DNA of 13,258 bases from Thermodesulfovibrionales bacterium (GCA_022013235.1 JAKLQR010000057.1:1-13258); one strand, 5' to 3'. Counted from the first letter of the stretch, positions 1-6,518 are shown. Notes: generated by a model from the letters alone, not told the origin. Made by a program: numbers and translations.

Positions 1-2201
1 AGAATGCGGCGATCAAGCACAACGTGCATCCTTCGGAATGGACGTCCAGAAACATTGAGACCATGAAAAAGCAGCTTGATCGTTTAGGGTTGAGCTATGA
101 CTGGGACAGGGAGGTCACCACATGCGCTCCGGAGTATTACCGGTGGAATCAGTGGTTTTTCCTGAAGATGCTCGAACGGGGACTCGCGTACCGGAAATTT
201 TCCTATGTCAACTGGTGTCCTTCCTGTGCGACTGTTCTGGCGAACGAACAGGTGATAGACGAAAAATGCTGGCGATGCGACGAAACAGTTACGCAGAAAA
301 AGCTTGAGCAATGGTTTTTCAGGATTACGAGCTATGCAGAAGAGCTCCTCAGCGCCTGCGATGAACTGAGCGGATGGCCCGAACGGGTAGTCCTCATGCA
401 GAAGAACTGGATAGGCAAAGGCGAGGGGGTGGAGGTCGATTTCCCGGTCGAGGGGATAGATGAACCGCTGAGAATATTTACGACCAGGCCTGACACGTTA
501 TTCGGGGTGACCTTTCTGTGTATTGCTCCTCAACATCCTCTGTCTGAACGCCTGATCAGTGACAAAGAAAAGCTGGATGCAGTAAAGGCAAAATACGGGA
601 AAGAAGACGAGAAGGTCGGGCTGTTCACCGGTTCCTATGCGACTAATCCTCTGAACGGTGACAGGGTTCCAATTTATATAGCGAATTTTGTACTCATGGA
701 GTATGGCACAGGTGCGATTATGTCTGTCCCGGCCCATGACCAGAGAGATTTTGATTTTGCAAGGACTTACAATCTTCCCGTGAAAGTTGTGATCGTTCCG
801 GGGGAGGGTGAGGCCATGCAGCCAACCCTTGAAGAGGCTTATGAAGATGAGGGCATTCTGATTGACTCAGGACAGTTTGCCGGCATGAAGAGTGACGCCG
901 CAAAACAAGAGATAATACGCTTTATAGAAGAGAACGGGCTCGGGAAGGCTGTGGTCAATTTCAAGCTGCGCGACTGGGGTATTTCACGGCAGAGATACTG
1001 GGGCACTCCGATACCGGTAATTTACTGCGATACATGCGGCATGGTCCCTGTTCCTGAAAAAGATCTCCCCGTGATCCTTCCTGAAGATGTCTCGTTCTCC
1101 GGGAAGGGGGATTCCCCGCTCCTCAGTTCTGAGAGATTCTTCCATGCCGAGTGCCCGAAATGCCGGGGCAAGGCAAGACGGGAGACCGACACCATGGATA
1201 CTTTTGTGGATTCATCATGGTATTTCCTCCGGTATTGTTTCCCGGGAGGAGAGAGAGATCTTTCCTCTGATTTTCGTGAGCCCGATTCCGGGTCCAGGCG
1301 CTGGATGCCTGTTGATCAATATATAGGCGGCGTAGAACATGCGGTGCTCCACCTGTTATATTCCCGGTTTTTTACCCGGGTAATCCGTGACCTTGGTCTT
1401 ATTACCATCAGCGAACCGTTCCGGAATCTCCTGACCCAGGGCATGGTGATTAAGGACGGCGCCAAGATGTCCAAATCAAAAGGAAATGTTGTCGACCCCA
1501 ATTATCTCATCGAGAAATACGGCGCTGACACCTCAAGATTATTCTCGCTGTTTGCCGCCCCTCCGGAGAAGGACCTCGACTGGTCGGATAAAGGGGTAGA
1601 GGGTGCATACAGATTCCTGAACAGGCTGTGGGGAATTGTGCAGAGGAACAGAACCGAAATCCGGAGTGCATCGCCCGGAGTCAGCAGTATTGCAAATCTC
1701 CAGCCTGCGACCGCAGGTCTTTACCGAAAAACTCACCAGACGATCAAGAAAGTGACGACGGACATTGAACGTGAATACCATTTCAATACTGCAATCGCTG
1801 CATTAATGGAGCTGGTGAATGAAATCACCTCCTTCGCGCATCAGAGCGAGGAAGACCGTGCGGTATTCAGGTTTGCCATCGAGCATGTCCTGCTCCTGCT
1901 CTCACCGTTCTCCCCTCATATTGCAGAAGAACTATGGGAGGAAACAGGAAATCAGCCGGGCATCTTTGAAAAAGGCTGGCCTGGATGGGATGAAGACGCG
2001 GCAAAAGAAGAGACCATTGAGCTTGTCGTCCAGGTGAATGGGAAACTCAGATCAAAGATCATGATGGCAGCCGGAACTCCCGATGACGAGATAAAGAGGC
2101 TTGCGCTTGAGGACCCGAAAATACAGGAGATTACCGGTGGAAAACAAATGAAAAAGGTTATTGTGGTGAGGGGGAAACTGGTCAATATAGTTACAGGCTG
2201 A
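1..2201 (+). CDS. leuS: Leucyl-tRNA synthetase, 5'-truncated by window edge
   Basis: Cytoplasmic class I synthetase that charges tRNA-Leu. The reading frame is open from base 3 (residues NAAIKHN precede the GTG at 24), so the true start and the HIGH motif lie upstream; roughly 90 N-terminal residues are missing compared with the usual ~820 aa. Counting from the codon at 24, a zinc-type cluster is visible (WCPSC and CWRC; Cys 65, 68, 82, 85). The CP1 editing domain carries the threonine-rich TTRPDT motif and GTGAIMSVPAHDQRD with its conserved aspartate. A second Cys pair (CDTC, CPKC) precedes DTFVDSSWYFLRY. The catalytic KMSKS loop is encoded at 1464-1478, followed by the anticodon-binding domain and the C-terminal VVQVNGKLRSKI segment. 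The stop TGA overlaps the lptE start as TGATG, so the two genes are probably translationally coupled. Identification is secure. Confidence 0.98.
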   Translation, partial: NAAIKHNVHPSEWTSRNIETMKKQLDRLGLSYDWDREVTTCAPEYYRWNQWFFLKMLERGLAYRKFSYVNWCPSCATVLANEQVIDEKCWRCDETVTQKKLEQWFFRITSYAEELLSACDELSGWPERVVLMQKNWIGKGEGVEVDFPVEGIDEPLRIFTTRPDTLFGVTFLCIAPQHPLSERLISDKEKLDAVKAKYGKEDEKVGLFTGSYATNPLNGDRVPIYIANFVLMEYGTGAIMSVPAHDQRDFDFARTYNLPVKVVIVPGEGEAMQPTLEEAYEDEGILIDSGQFAGMKSDAAKQEIIRFIEENGLGKAVVNFKLRDWGISRQRYWGTPIPVIYCDTCGMVPVPEKDLPVILPEDVSFSGKGDSPLLSSERFFHAECPKCRGKARRETDTMDTFVDSSWYFLRYCFPGGERDLSSDFREPDSGSRRWMPVDQYIGGVEHAVLHLLYSRFFTRVIRDLGLITISEPFRNLLTQGMVIKDGAKMSKSKGNVVDPNYLIEKYGADTSRLFSLFAAPPEKDLDWSDKGVEGAYRFLNRLWGIVQRNRTEIRSASPGVSSIANLQPATAGLYRKTHQTIKKVTTDIEREYHFNTAIAALMELVNEITSFAHQSEEDRAVFRFAIEHVLLLLSPFSPHIAEELWEETGNQPGIFEKGWPGWDEDAAKEETIELVVQVNGKLRSKIMMAAGTPDDEIKRLALEDPKIQEITGGKQMKKVIVVRGKLVNIVTG

Positions 2202-2806
2202 TGGTTATGGGTAACAGTTTAAAGATATATGTCCGTGCAATATCTCTCTTAATCCTTCAGAATGCTGGAGGAACAGCTATCTCAGCAACCAAAAACCGGA
2301 GGCGGACGTTTGGAAACAGAGTCTTTTTGCTTTTGGCTCTCTGCTCTCTGCTCTTCGCGATAAGCGGGTGTGGCTATACCCTGCACCGGGGGTCGCAGCT
2401 GCCATTCCGGGAGATAGCGATAGGAACTATAGAAAATAAGACTGTGGAACCCAAACTTCAGGATAAGCTCTCTATTGCTCTTACGCAGGAATTTTTAAAA
2501 CAGGGGGTCACTGTTTCTCCTGCAGCCCCGTATACACTCAGCGGGGTGATACATGCCTTTGAGTTGAAGATACTGTCCGAAAAGTCAGATGTTGCAGCAG
2601 AGTACGAGGTTATCATACAAGGTGATTTCAGGCTGACTGATCCTTCCGGCAAGGTCTCCGAATGGAAAAACGTGGGTTCTCCCTTCATTGTCTCTTTTCC
2701 TGCTACCGGACAATTGAATGAATTGATAGCACTCAAGGAACAGGCGTCGCTCAAGGCCATGAGGGATACAGCCGGAGAGATTGTGGCAACTCTTCTCTAC
2801 CAATGA
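2201..2806 (+). CDS. lptE: LPS-assembly lipoprotein LptE
   Basis: Outer-membrane lipoprotein that plugs the LptD barrel and helps insert lipopolysaccharide into the outer leaflet. The signal peptide is VFLLLALCSLLFAISGC, with lipobox ISGC and lipidated Cys57, followed directly by GYTLHRGSQLP, which is typical of the LptE family (PF04390). The mature part contains FREIAIGTIENKT and EYEVIIQGDFRLTD blocks. The n-region before the hydrophobic core is unusually long (about 38 residues). ATG 2201 is chosen because it overlaps the leuS stop; ATG 2207 is equally possible, and no strong ribosome site separates them. The stop overlaps the holA start as ATGA. The order leuS-lptE-holA is a known conserved arrangement and supports the call. 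Confidence 0.9.
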   Translation: MVMGNSLKIYVRAISLLILQNAGGTAISATKNRRRTFGNRVFLLLALCSLLFAISGCGYTLHRGSQLPFREIAIGTIENKTVEPKLQDKLSIALTQEFLKQGVTVSPAAPYTLSGVIHAFELKILSEKSDVAAEYEVIIQGDFRLTDPSGKVSEWKNVGSPFIVSFPATGQLNELIALKEQASLKAMRDTAGEIVATLLYQ

Positions 2807-3705
2807 GCTATCGTAATTTCCTCAGCGAAATAGAAAAAGGCCTGCCTGCCCCAGCGTATCTGCTCTACACTGCAGATCCATTTTTCTCCAGGGAAGCGGT
2901 TGAGGCGATCAAGAAACTTGTTCCCGAAACAGAAAGAGACTTCAATCTCCATATCTTTGACTTGTTTGCCAATGTGGATGAAAGCGCATCAATCCAAAAG
3001 ATCGTTGAGACAGCGAATACAGTCTCTTTTTTCGGCGGCAGGAGATTTACGGTCCTCATCGTGAACCTGCAGAAACTTGTCAAAAAAGATGTCGAGCGCC
3101 TGGAGTTCTATACCGCGAATCCTTCCCCTCAGTCTGTGTTCGTGATCCTGCACATCGGGTCATGGAAAGGGGCGAAGAGGGAGAAGTTCCAGGGAGTGAA
3201 GCTTCTGTCTCTTGACATGCGGGATTCGGAAATACCTTTCTGGATAAAACAGAGAGCAGGATACCACGGACTGGTAATTTCAGATGAAGCAGTCGAGTAC
3301 CTGTTAGGAGTTGTAGGCCCCGACCTTGGTCTCCTTTCGGCGGAAATCGAGAAGATTTCTTTCATAGGAAAGAAGAAAATAGCAGTAGACGATATCGCAG
3401 ACATTATCACCGGAGAGAGACTGTACAGTGTCTTTGATCTTACCGATGCGCTGAGAAAAAAGGACGCTGACAGGGTTTTCGCTGTCTATAAAACGTTGAA
3501 AGAGACGACGGAAGGGTTCAGCCTCATTGGCGCGCTCAACTGGCAATATGCAAAACTTCTCCGTACAGGGATCAGCCCCGGTGAGAATGAATATTTCCTG
3601 AAGATATTCGAATGCCTCAACAGAGTCGATGCTGATATGAAAAGCTCAGGAAGATCGTATCCCGTAGAATATCTTCTGCTTACGCTGCTCCGGCTGCAGG
3701 GATAG
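2803..3705 (+). CDS. holA: DNA polymerase III delta subunit
   Basis: Delta subunit of the clamp loader, which opens the beta clamp during replication. At 300 aa it is somewhat shorter than the common ~340. The N-terminal AAA+-like segment shows the family pattern PAYLLYTADPFF (about residues 16-28) and FFGGRRFTVLIVNLQ. The middle contains IPFWIKQRAGYHGLVISDEAVEYLL and DLGLLSAEIEKI, the helical lid segment typical of delta. The C-terminal collar region has ERLYSVFDLTDALRKKD and ALNWQYAKLLR. The start ATG overlaps the lptE stop by four bases (ATGA) and lacks its own Shine-Dalgarno, so expression is probably by coupling. The last 26 bases overlap the 3' end of rpsT on the other strand, with no terminator between them. 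Confidence 0.93.
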   Translation: MSYRNFLSEIEKGLPAPAYLLYTADPFFSREAVEAIKKLVPETERDFNLHIFDLFANVDESASIQKIVETANTVSFFGGRRFTVLIVNLQKLVKKDVERLEFYTANPSPQSVFVILHIGSWKGAKREKFQGVKLLSLDMRDSEIPFWIKQRAGYHGLVISDEAVEYLLGVVGPDLGLLSAEIEKISFIGKKKIAVDDIADIITGERLYSVFDLTDALRKKDADRVFAVYKTLKETTEGFSLIGALNWQYAKLLRTGISPGENEYFLKIFECLNRVDADMKSSGRSYPVEYLLLTLLRLQG

Positions 3706-3976
3706 CGTTTACTTTCCTGCTGAGCCGGGATATGTTCCGTGAAGCGGTATTCCTGTGGATAACCCCTTTTGAGGCAGCTTTCGTGAACGCCTTGATCGCA
3801 AGAGTGAGTTCGTTTCCTGCCTCTTCTTTCTTGCCTGCAACCACTGCAGTTTCCACTTTCTTCACGACGGTTTTGATAGTGCTCCTTACCGCTCTGTTCC
3901 TTAGGTTCTGTTTTTCAGCCTGCCTCGACCGTTTCATGGCCGACAGGTTTTTCTTAGGTGTAGCTTTTGCTGGCAA
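3680..3976 (-). CDS. rpsT: 30S ribosomal protein S20
   Basis: Primary binder of 16S rRNA in the small subunit. The 98-aa product has the S20 signature: a basic N-terminus (MPAKATPKK), then LSAMKRSRQAEKQNLRNRAVRSTIKT split over helix 1, and the C-terminal KGVIHRNTASRNISRLSRKVN. The start is TTG at 3976-3974, preceded by a perfect AGGAGG (3988-3983) at six bases; no ATG is available in frame. Escherichia coli rpsT also starts with UUG, and that codon is known to matter for S20 autoregulation, so the weak start may be functional here. The 5' leader (3977-4041) contains two short palindromes. The C-terminus (AIPAAGAA) runs into the holA coding region on the opposite strand. Confidence 0.95.
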   Translation of the reverse strand: MPAKATPKKNLSAMKRSRQAEKQNLRNRAVRSTIKTVVKKVETAVVAGKKEEAGNELTLAIKAFTKAASKGVIHRNTASRNISRLSRKVNAIPAAGAA

Positions 3977-3982
3977 TGGTAA

Positions 3983-3988
3983 CCTCCT
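3983..3988 (-). promoter_or_regulatory. Strong Shine-Dalgarno of rpsT deciding a TTG start
   Basis: On the minus strand a consensus AGGAGG lies six bases before TTG. This spacing fixes the TTG as the initiator. A very strong ribosome site combined with a weak start codon fits a translationally regulated ribosomal-protein gene. Confidence 0.8.
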
Positions 3989-4020
3989 AGTGAATTAGAA
4001 ATTCTAAATTACCATAAAAA
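3989..4020 (-). promoter_or_regulatory. rpsT leader with two short palindromes and possible -10
   Basis: The minus-strand leader holds TTAGAA-TTTCTAA-like symmetry (plus strand TTAGAAATTCTAA) and the small hairpin ACCAT-AAAA-ATGGT (plus strand). TAGAAT in this stretch matches five of six bases of a -10 element; 17 bases upstream is TTATAA, a poor -35. A promoter close to the gene is expected because the upstream gene is unrelated, but the exact boxes are uncertain. Confidence 0.3.
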
Positions 4021-4041
4021 TGGTTATAAAATCAATACGTT

Positions 4042-4542
4042 TTATTTGAAATCAGCCTCGACGGCAATAAGCCAGTAGCGCGAGGGAGAGGTTTTTATCG
4101 TTGCCCGCAGTTCTTCTGAAACCCAGTGCGAGTCTTCGACCAAGTTATAGAAGTATGAATCGATTCCGAAAAAACCGTCGAGGAGATGAGTGATCACATG
4201 GAGCATATTCGTCCGGTATCCCTGAGGGGTCTGCTCCAGGTCTGTGAGTGTCTGTATCCCTTCATCCTGTAACTCGGAGGTCAGTTTGTGAAGGATTGTG
4301 CGGTTTTTCCGGATTGCCTGATCAAGCGTATCCCGGAACGCATGGCCCGCAGCTGACAGGGATTTTTCCTCTGCGATATGCGTATTGAAGTAACGGACCA
4401 GCTGATAATGCTGGAAGAAGTTAAAGACCTTTTCCCTGCATGCCTCGAAGTCAGCGCCGTCTGTCAGGATGAGATGATGATACTTCTGCCCTTTCCGGTG
4501 AGGTTTCGAGACCACGAAATCATATTTGATACCCTTGGGCAT
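4042..4542 (-). CDS. Conserved hypothetical protein, 166 aa
   Basis: I do not recognise a named family. The protein is soluble, with no signal peptide or membrane segment. It starts MPKGIKYDFVVSKPHRKGQKY, has a helical middle rich in charged residues (LDQAIRKNRTILHKLTSEL), and ends with the aromatic stretch FFGIDSYFYNLVEDSHWVSE followed by RYWLIAVEADFK. The ending has the look of a small conserved orphan family, but I can give no function. ATG 4542 is supported by AAGG seven bases upstream. Two back-to-back palindromes (4554-4589) lie just before the ribosome site. It is followed after 65 bases by rpsT in the same direction, but rpsT probably has its own promoter. Confidence 0.75.
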   Translation of the reverse strand: MPKGIKYDFVVSKPHRKGQKYHHLILTDGADFEACREKVFNFFQHYQLVRYFNTHIAEEKSLSAAGHAFRDTLDQAIRKNRTILHKLTSELQDEGIQTLTDLEQTPQGYRTNMLHVITHLLDGFFGIDSYFYNLVEDSHWVSEELRATIKTSPSRYWLIAVEADFK

Positions 4543-4553
4543 ATTTTTACCTT

Positions 4554-4589
4554 ATCAGTAATCGTACTGATTTTCAATATTCATATTGA
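4554..4589. promoter_or_regulatory. Two adjacent palindromes upstream of the 166-aa gene
   Basis: ATCAGTA-ATCG-TACTGAT (4554-4571) has seven-base perfect arms. Two bases on is TCAATAT-TC-ATATTGA (4574-4589), also with seven-base perfect arms. They sit 12 to 47 bases before the start of the minus-strand gene, a suitable place for an operator or leader hairpin. No known regulator consensus is recognised. Confidence 0.4.
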
Positions 4590-4603
4590 TAAATTCCAGG
4601 ATG

Positions 4604-4707
4604 AATTGGACGGATGGAGTATTTTTGCTCATTCTCGGGCTGTCGCCCTCCGAGGGATCCCGATAAGAATCGGGATAAATCCGCAAAAATACTCTATCCG
4701 TCCAATT
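4604..4707. repeat. 104-bp element with 25-bp terminal inverted repeats (MITE-like)
   Basis: The ends 4604-4628 and 4683-4707 are inverse complements over 25 positions with one exception, 4616/4695, which would be a G-U pair in plus-strand RNA. The outer arms begin AATTGGACGGAT. Inside are two further hairpins: CTCGG (4634-4638) with CCGAG (4650-4654), and ATCCCGAT-AAGA-ATCGGGAT (4657-4676). The whole could fold as a three-way junction. I see no coding capacity and no clear target-site duplication (flanks GGATG and GTTTG). It lies in a divergent intergenic gap, so it may be a non-autonomous mobile element, a terminator-like structure or a structured RNA. Confidence 0.75.
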
Positions 4708-4782
4708 GTTTGAGCAGTATATGACTACAAAAAGCCCATGAATTTGCGATGCTCCCGGATATTTTATGGTAAGATGTATCTC

Positions 4783-5727
4783 ATGAAACGTTACAAACCC
4801 GTGTCGCTCAAGAAAATAAAAACCTGTTCACTTGCATCAAGGAAAAGCAAGGTTTCTCACTCAGCCATTGCAACACCGCCGGTGAAAGGGGATACGATGA
4901 GGACTTTTTTCAGGAACCTCCCCGATATACTTGCCGCCCGGGATTTCGCCTCCGTTGTCCGGGCCATTGCGAATGCGCACAGGAACAGAAGACCGGTGGT
5001 CCTCGGCATGGGTGCGCATCCCATAAAAGCAGGGCTTTCCCCTCTCATTATCGATCTCATGAAGCGAGGCATCATAACTGCGCTTGCAACAAACGGCGCC
5101 TGTATTATCCATGACTTTGAAATGGCGTATGTCGGCTCGACTTCCGAGGATGTTGACGCAGAGCTTTGCAAGGGAAGTTTCGGGATGGCCGGCGACACGG
5201 GAAAATATCTGAACAAGGCAATCCGTGATGGAGTCCGGAAAGGATATGGTATCGGGAAGTCGGTCGGGGAGATGATTCACAGGAGCAGGTTCAGATTTAA
5301 GGGGACAAGCATCTTTTCCTGTGCATTTGAACTTGGGATTCCCGCCACCGTGCATGTGGCGATCGGGTCAGATATCATCCACATGCATTCAGAGGCAGAT
5401 GGTTCAGCTATCGGCGAGGGAAGTTTCCGTGATTTTAGACTCTTCGCTTCCGTGGTTTCCGATCTCGAAACCGGAGTATATATCAACCTCGGCTCTGCAG
5501 TGATAATGCCGGAGGTTTTCCTGAAGGCACTGACCATAGCCCGCAACCTGGGCAATAAAGTCGAGAATATTACCACAGTGAATATGGATTTTATCCAGCA
5601 TTACAGGCCGAGAGAGAATGTCCTCAGAAGGCCTACGCTCAAAAAAGGCGCTGCCTATGCCCTCACAGGGCATCACGAAATCATGTTCCCTCTCCTCGCA
5701 GCAGCACTCATCGAAGAGATCGGATAG
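4783..5727 (+). CDS. Conserved protein, possibly deoxyhypusine-synthase-like fold
   Basis: A 314-aa soluble protein. The start chosen is ATG 4783 (MKRYKPVSLKKIKTCSL), because the open frame's earlier ATGs (4738, 4774) add a Cys-rich tail without family character; ribosome sites are weak for all three. Conserved-looking blocks are VVLGMGAHPIKAGLSPLIID (residues 72-91), TNGACIIHDFE (103-113), STSEDVDAELCKGSFGMAGD (119-138), IPATVHVAIGSDIIHMHSEA (186-205), GVYINLGSAVIMPEVFLKAL (231-250) and TGHHEIMFPLLAAAL (295-309). The glycine-rich first block and the His-rich blocks suggest a nucleotide-binding enzyme. From memory this family is widespread in bacteria, usually unnamed, and may belong to the DHS-like NAD/FAD-binding superfamily; I am not sure of that. 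It stands alone, with no operon partner. Confidence 0.8.
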   Translation: MKRYKPVSLKKIKTCSLASRKSKVSHSAIATPPVKGDTMRTFFRNLPDILAARDFASVVRAIANAHRNRRPVVLGMGAHPIKAGLSPLIIDLMKRGIITALATNGACIIHDFEMAYVGSTSEDVDAELCKGSFGMAGDTGKYLNKAIRDGVRKGYGIGKSVGEMIHRSRFRFKGTSIFSCAFELGIPATVHVAIGSDIIHMHSEADGSAIGEGSFRDFRLFASVVSDLETGVYINLGSAVIMPEVFLKALTIARNLGNKVENITTVNMDFIQHYRPRENVLRRPTLKKGAAYALTGHHEIMFPLLAAALIEEIG

Positions 5728-5816
5728 CCCTTGCAATTTATGAATTCTCCGGATTGTATGGTTAGTTTATGCTATTAATCCTGAAAGATATTAAAAGTTG
5801 TTTAGTATCTTTCTTC

Positions 5817-5900
5817 GTCATTCCCCGACTTGATCGGGGAATCCAGTATCGAAACCTTCTTGAAAAAGAACTGGATTATCCGGTCAAGCCGGATAATGAC
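5817..5900. repeat. BIME-like pair of inverted palindromic repeats
   Basis: Two 30-bp units face each other: 5817-5846 (plus) and 5871-5900 (minus), separated by 24 bases. Each unit reads GTCATT, six stem bases, CTTGA, six complementary stem bases, AATCCAG, and folds as a nine-pair stem with loop CTTGA. The units differ at three stem pairs, and in every case both partners changed together (C-G/A-T, C-G/T-A, A-T/G-C). ATTCCC...GGGAAT in the left unit resembles the repeat core known from Neisseria dRS3 elements; REP/BIME elements of enterobacteria have the same facing layout. No RAYT transposase gene is in the window. Confidence 0.8.
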
Positions 5901-5959
5901 AACCATTGAAACAGAGTCCGCTATGAATGATTAAGGCCGAAGCAAATAAATGCACGTTT

Positions 5960-5990
5960 TTACACACGGGGCCATTTGCCCCATGCGTAA
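5960..5990 (-). terminator. Stable hairpin 10 bases after the selenocytochrome stop
   Basis: On the minus strand a 13-pair stem with loop AAATG forms from 5990-5978 and 5972-5960; its core is GGGGC/GCCCC. Two of the pairs are G-U in minus-strand RNA but would be C-A mismatches in plus-strand RNA, so the structure belongs to the transcript of the cytochrome gene. There is no U-tract (it is followed by AAACG), so it may be a 3'-end stabiliser or a non-canonical terminator. Confidence 0.45.
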
Positions 5991-6000
5991 TGAGCGCTTG

Positions 6001-6402
6001 TTACTTCTTTAACGAGGCTATGTAGGCGACGAGGTCTTTCATATCCTGGGAATCCGCAGCGAGAGGCTTTCCTTCCAGCGCCCTCTTAATACATGCATTA
6101 ATGGTGCTTTCAAGGTTCGCTCCAGTGCCTTCGAGTCCTTTGCCGTCCGGGTGGCAGGTATTGCAGCTCTTGTCGTTTGCACTTCCTCCCAATGCCGGGT
6201 CCTGAAAAAGTTGTTTCCCCTGTTCAACATTCCCTCCCGTTGATGCTTCTTTCCCAACTGTTTCGGTTCCGCCGGAACCCTTGCTTCCTGCTCACGCTGC
6301 CTGAGCAGGCTCAGGATATCCGATTCCTATCAGAGTGGCGCCGGCAACGAGAGTAGTAATACTCAACCCTGCAAGAATTCTCTTGAAATCTTTCTGATCC
6401 AT
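6001..6402 (-). CDS. Probable selenocysteine-containing c-type cytochrome with SbtA-like leader
   Basis: The gene starts at ATG 6402, with AGGAGG six bases before it, and runs 133 codons to TAA 6001 with a single in-frame TGA at codon 37 (6294-6292). The N-terminus MDQKDFKRILAGLS, then a hydrophobic stretch and PEPAQA, is a signal or leader peptide with an AQA cleavage site. The TGA follows at once (AQAA-U-AGSKGSGG). The C-terminal half is a class I cytochrome c with heme motif CNTCH (residues 80-84), GKGLEG and the likely axial Met121 in QDMKDLVAYI. TGA is a true stop in leuS, lptE, the DUF3124 gene and the other cytochrome, so the code is standard. The hairpin after the TGA fits bacterial SECIS rules. 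The KRILAGLS-type leader resembles, from memory, precursors of the SbtA thio(seleno)oxazole family; no SbtM maturase is in the window. The alternative is a nonsense-mutated cytochrome. Confidence 0.65.
6265..6279 (-). promoter_or_regulatory. Candidate bacterial SECIS hairpin
   Basis: Minus-strand GGTTCC-GGC-GGAACC starts 12 bases after the TGA codon (stem base at 6279). It has six perfect pairs and a three-base loop whose first two bases are G; the loop lies 18 bases after the TGA. These values fall inside the published bacterial SECIS model (loop 16-37 bases from the UGA, a G among the first two loop bases, upper stem of at least four pairs). The bases also encode GSGGT, so the structure must coexist with coding. 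Confidence 0.55.
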
Positions 6403-6479
6403 CAAATACCTCCTTTTTAAGGTTACTTTTGTGATTTTTCCCCTGGCGGCATACGCATATCACCCGGTGCTGCTGTACA

Positions 6480-6495
6480 AGCAAACAAGGTGCCA
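6480..6495 (-). promoter_or_regulatory. Sigma-54 (RpoN) promoter
   Basis: The minus-strand sequence TGGCACC-TTGT-TTGCT matches the -24/-12 consensus TGGCACG-N4-TTGCW at all but one defined base, with the invariant GG and GC exactly ten bases apart. Transcription should start near 6470, leaving a leader of about 68 bases before the ribosome site and ATG 6402 of the selenocytochrome gene. Such promoters depend on an enhancer-binding ATPase. Confidence 0.75.
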
Positions 6496-6499
6496 TGAG

Positions 6500-6512
6500 T
6501 AACCGGTTGATT
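6500..6512 (-). promoter_or_regulatory. IHF-like site
   Basis: AATCAA-CCGG-TTA on the minus strand fits the IHF consensus WATCAANNNNTTR without mismatch. It lies between the -24 box and the upstream palindromes, where a DNA bend is needed at many sigma-54 promoters. The motif is short, so chance is possible. Confidence 0.45.
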
Positions 6513-6518
6513 TTATTT

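Noticed and set aside
4861..5355. A 164-aa minus-strand open frame
   Set aside because: It lies wholly inside the 314-aa conserved plus-strand gene, and its translation has no recognisable domain.
6001..6192. A 63-aa cytochrome fragment starting at TTG 6192 as a gene by itself
   Set aside because: It lacks a signal peptide, which a c-type cytochrome needs for heme attachment, and its frame continues upstream through one TGA to a proper leader with a strong ribosome site.
6292..6294. TGA as reassigned Trp or Gly codon (alternative genetic code)
   Set aside because: TGA serves as the real stop of leuS, lptE, the DUF3124 gene and the lipoprotein cytochrome in this window.
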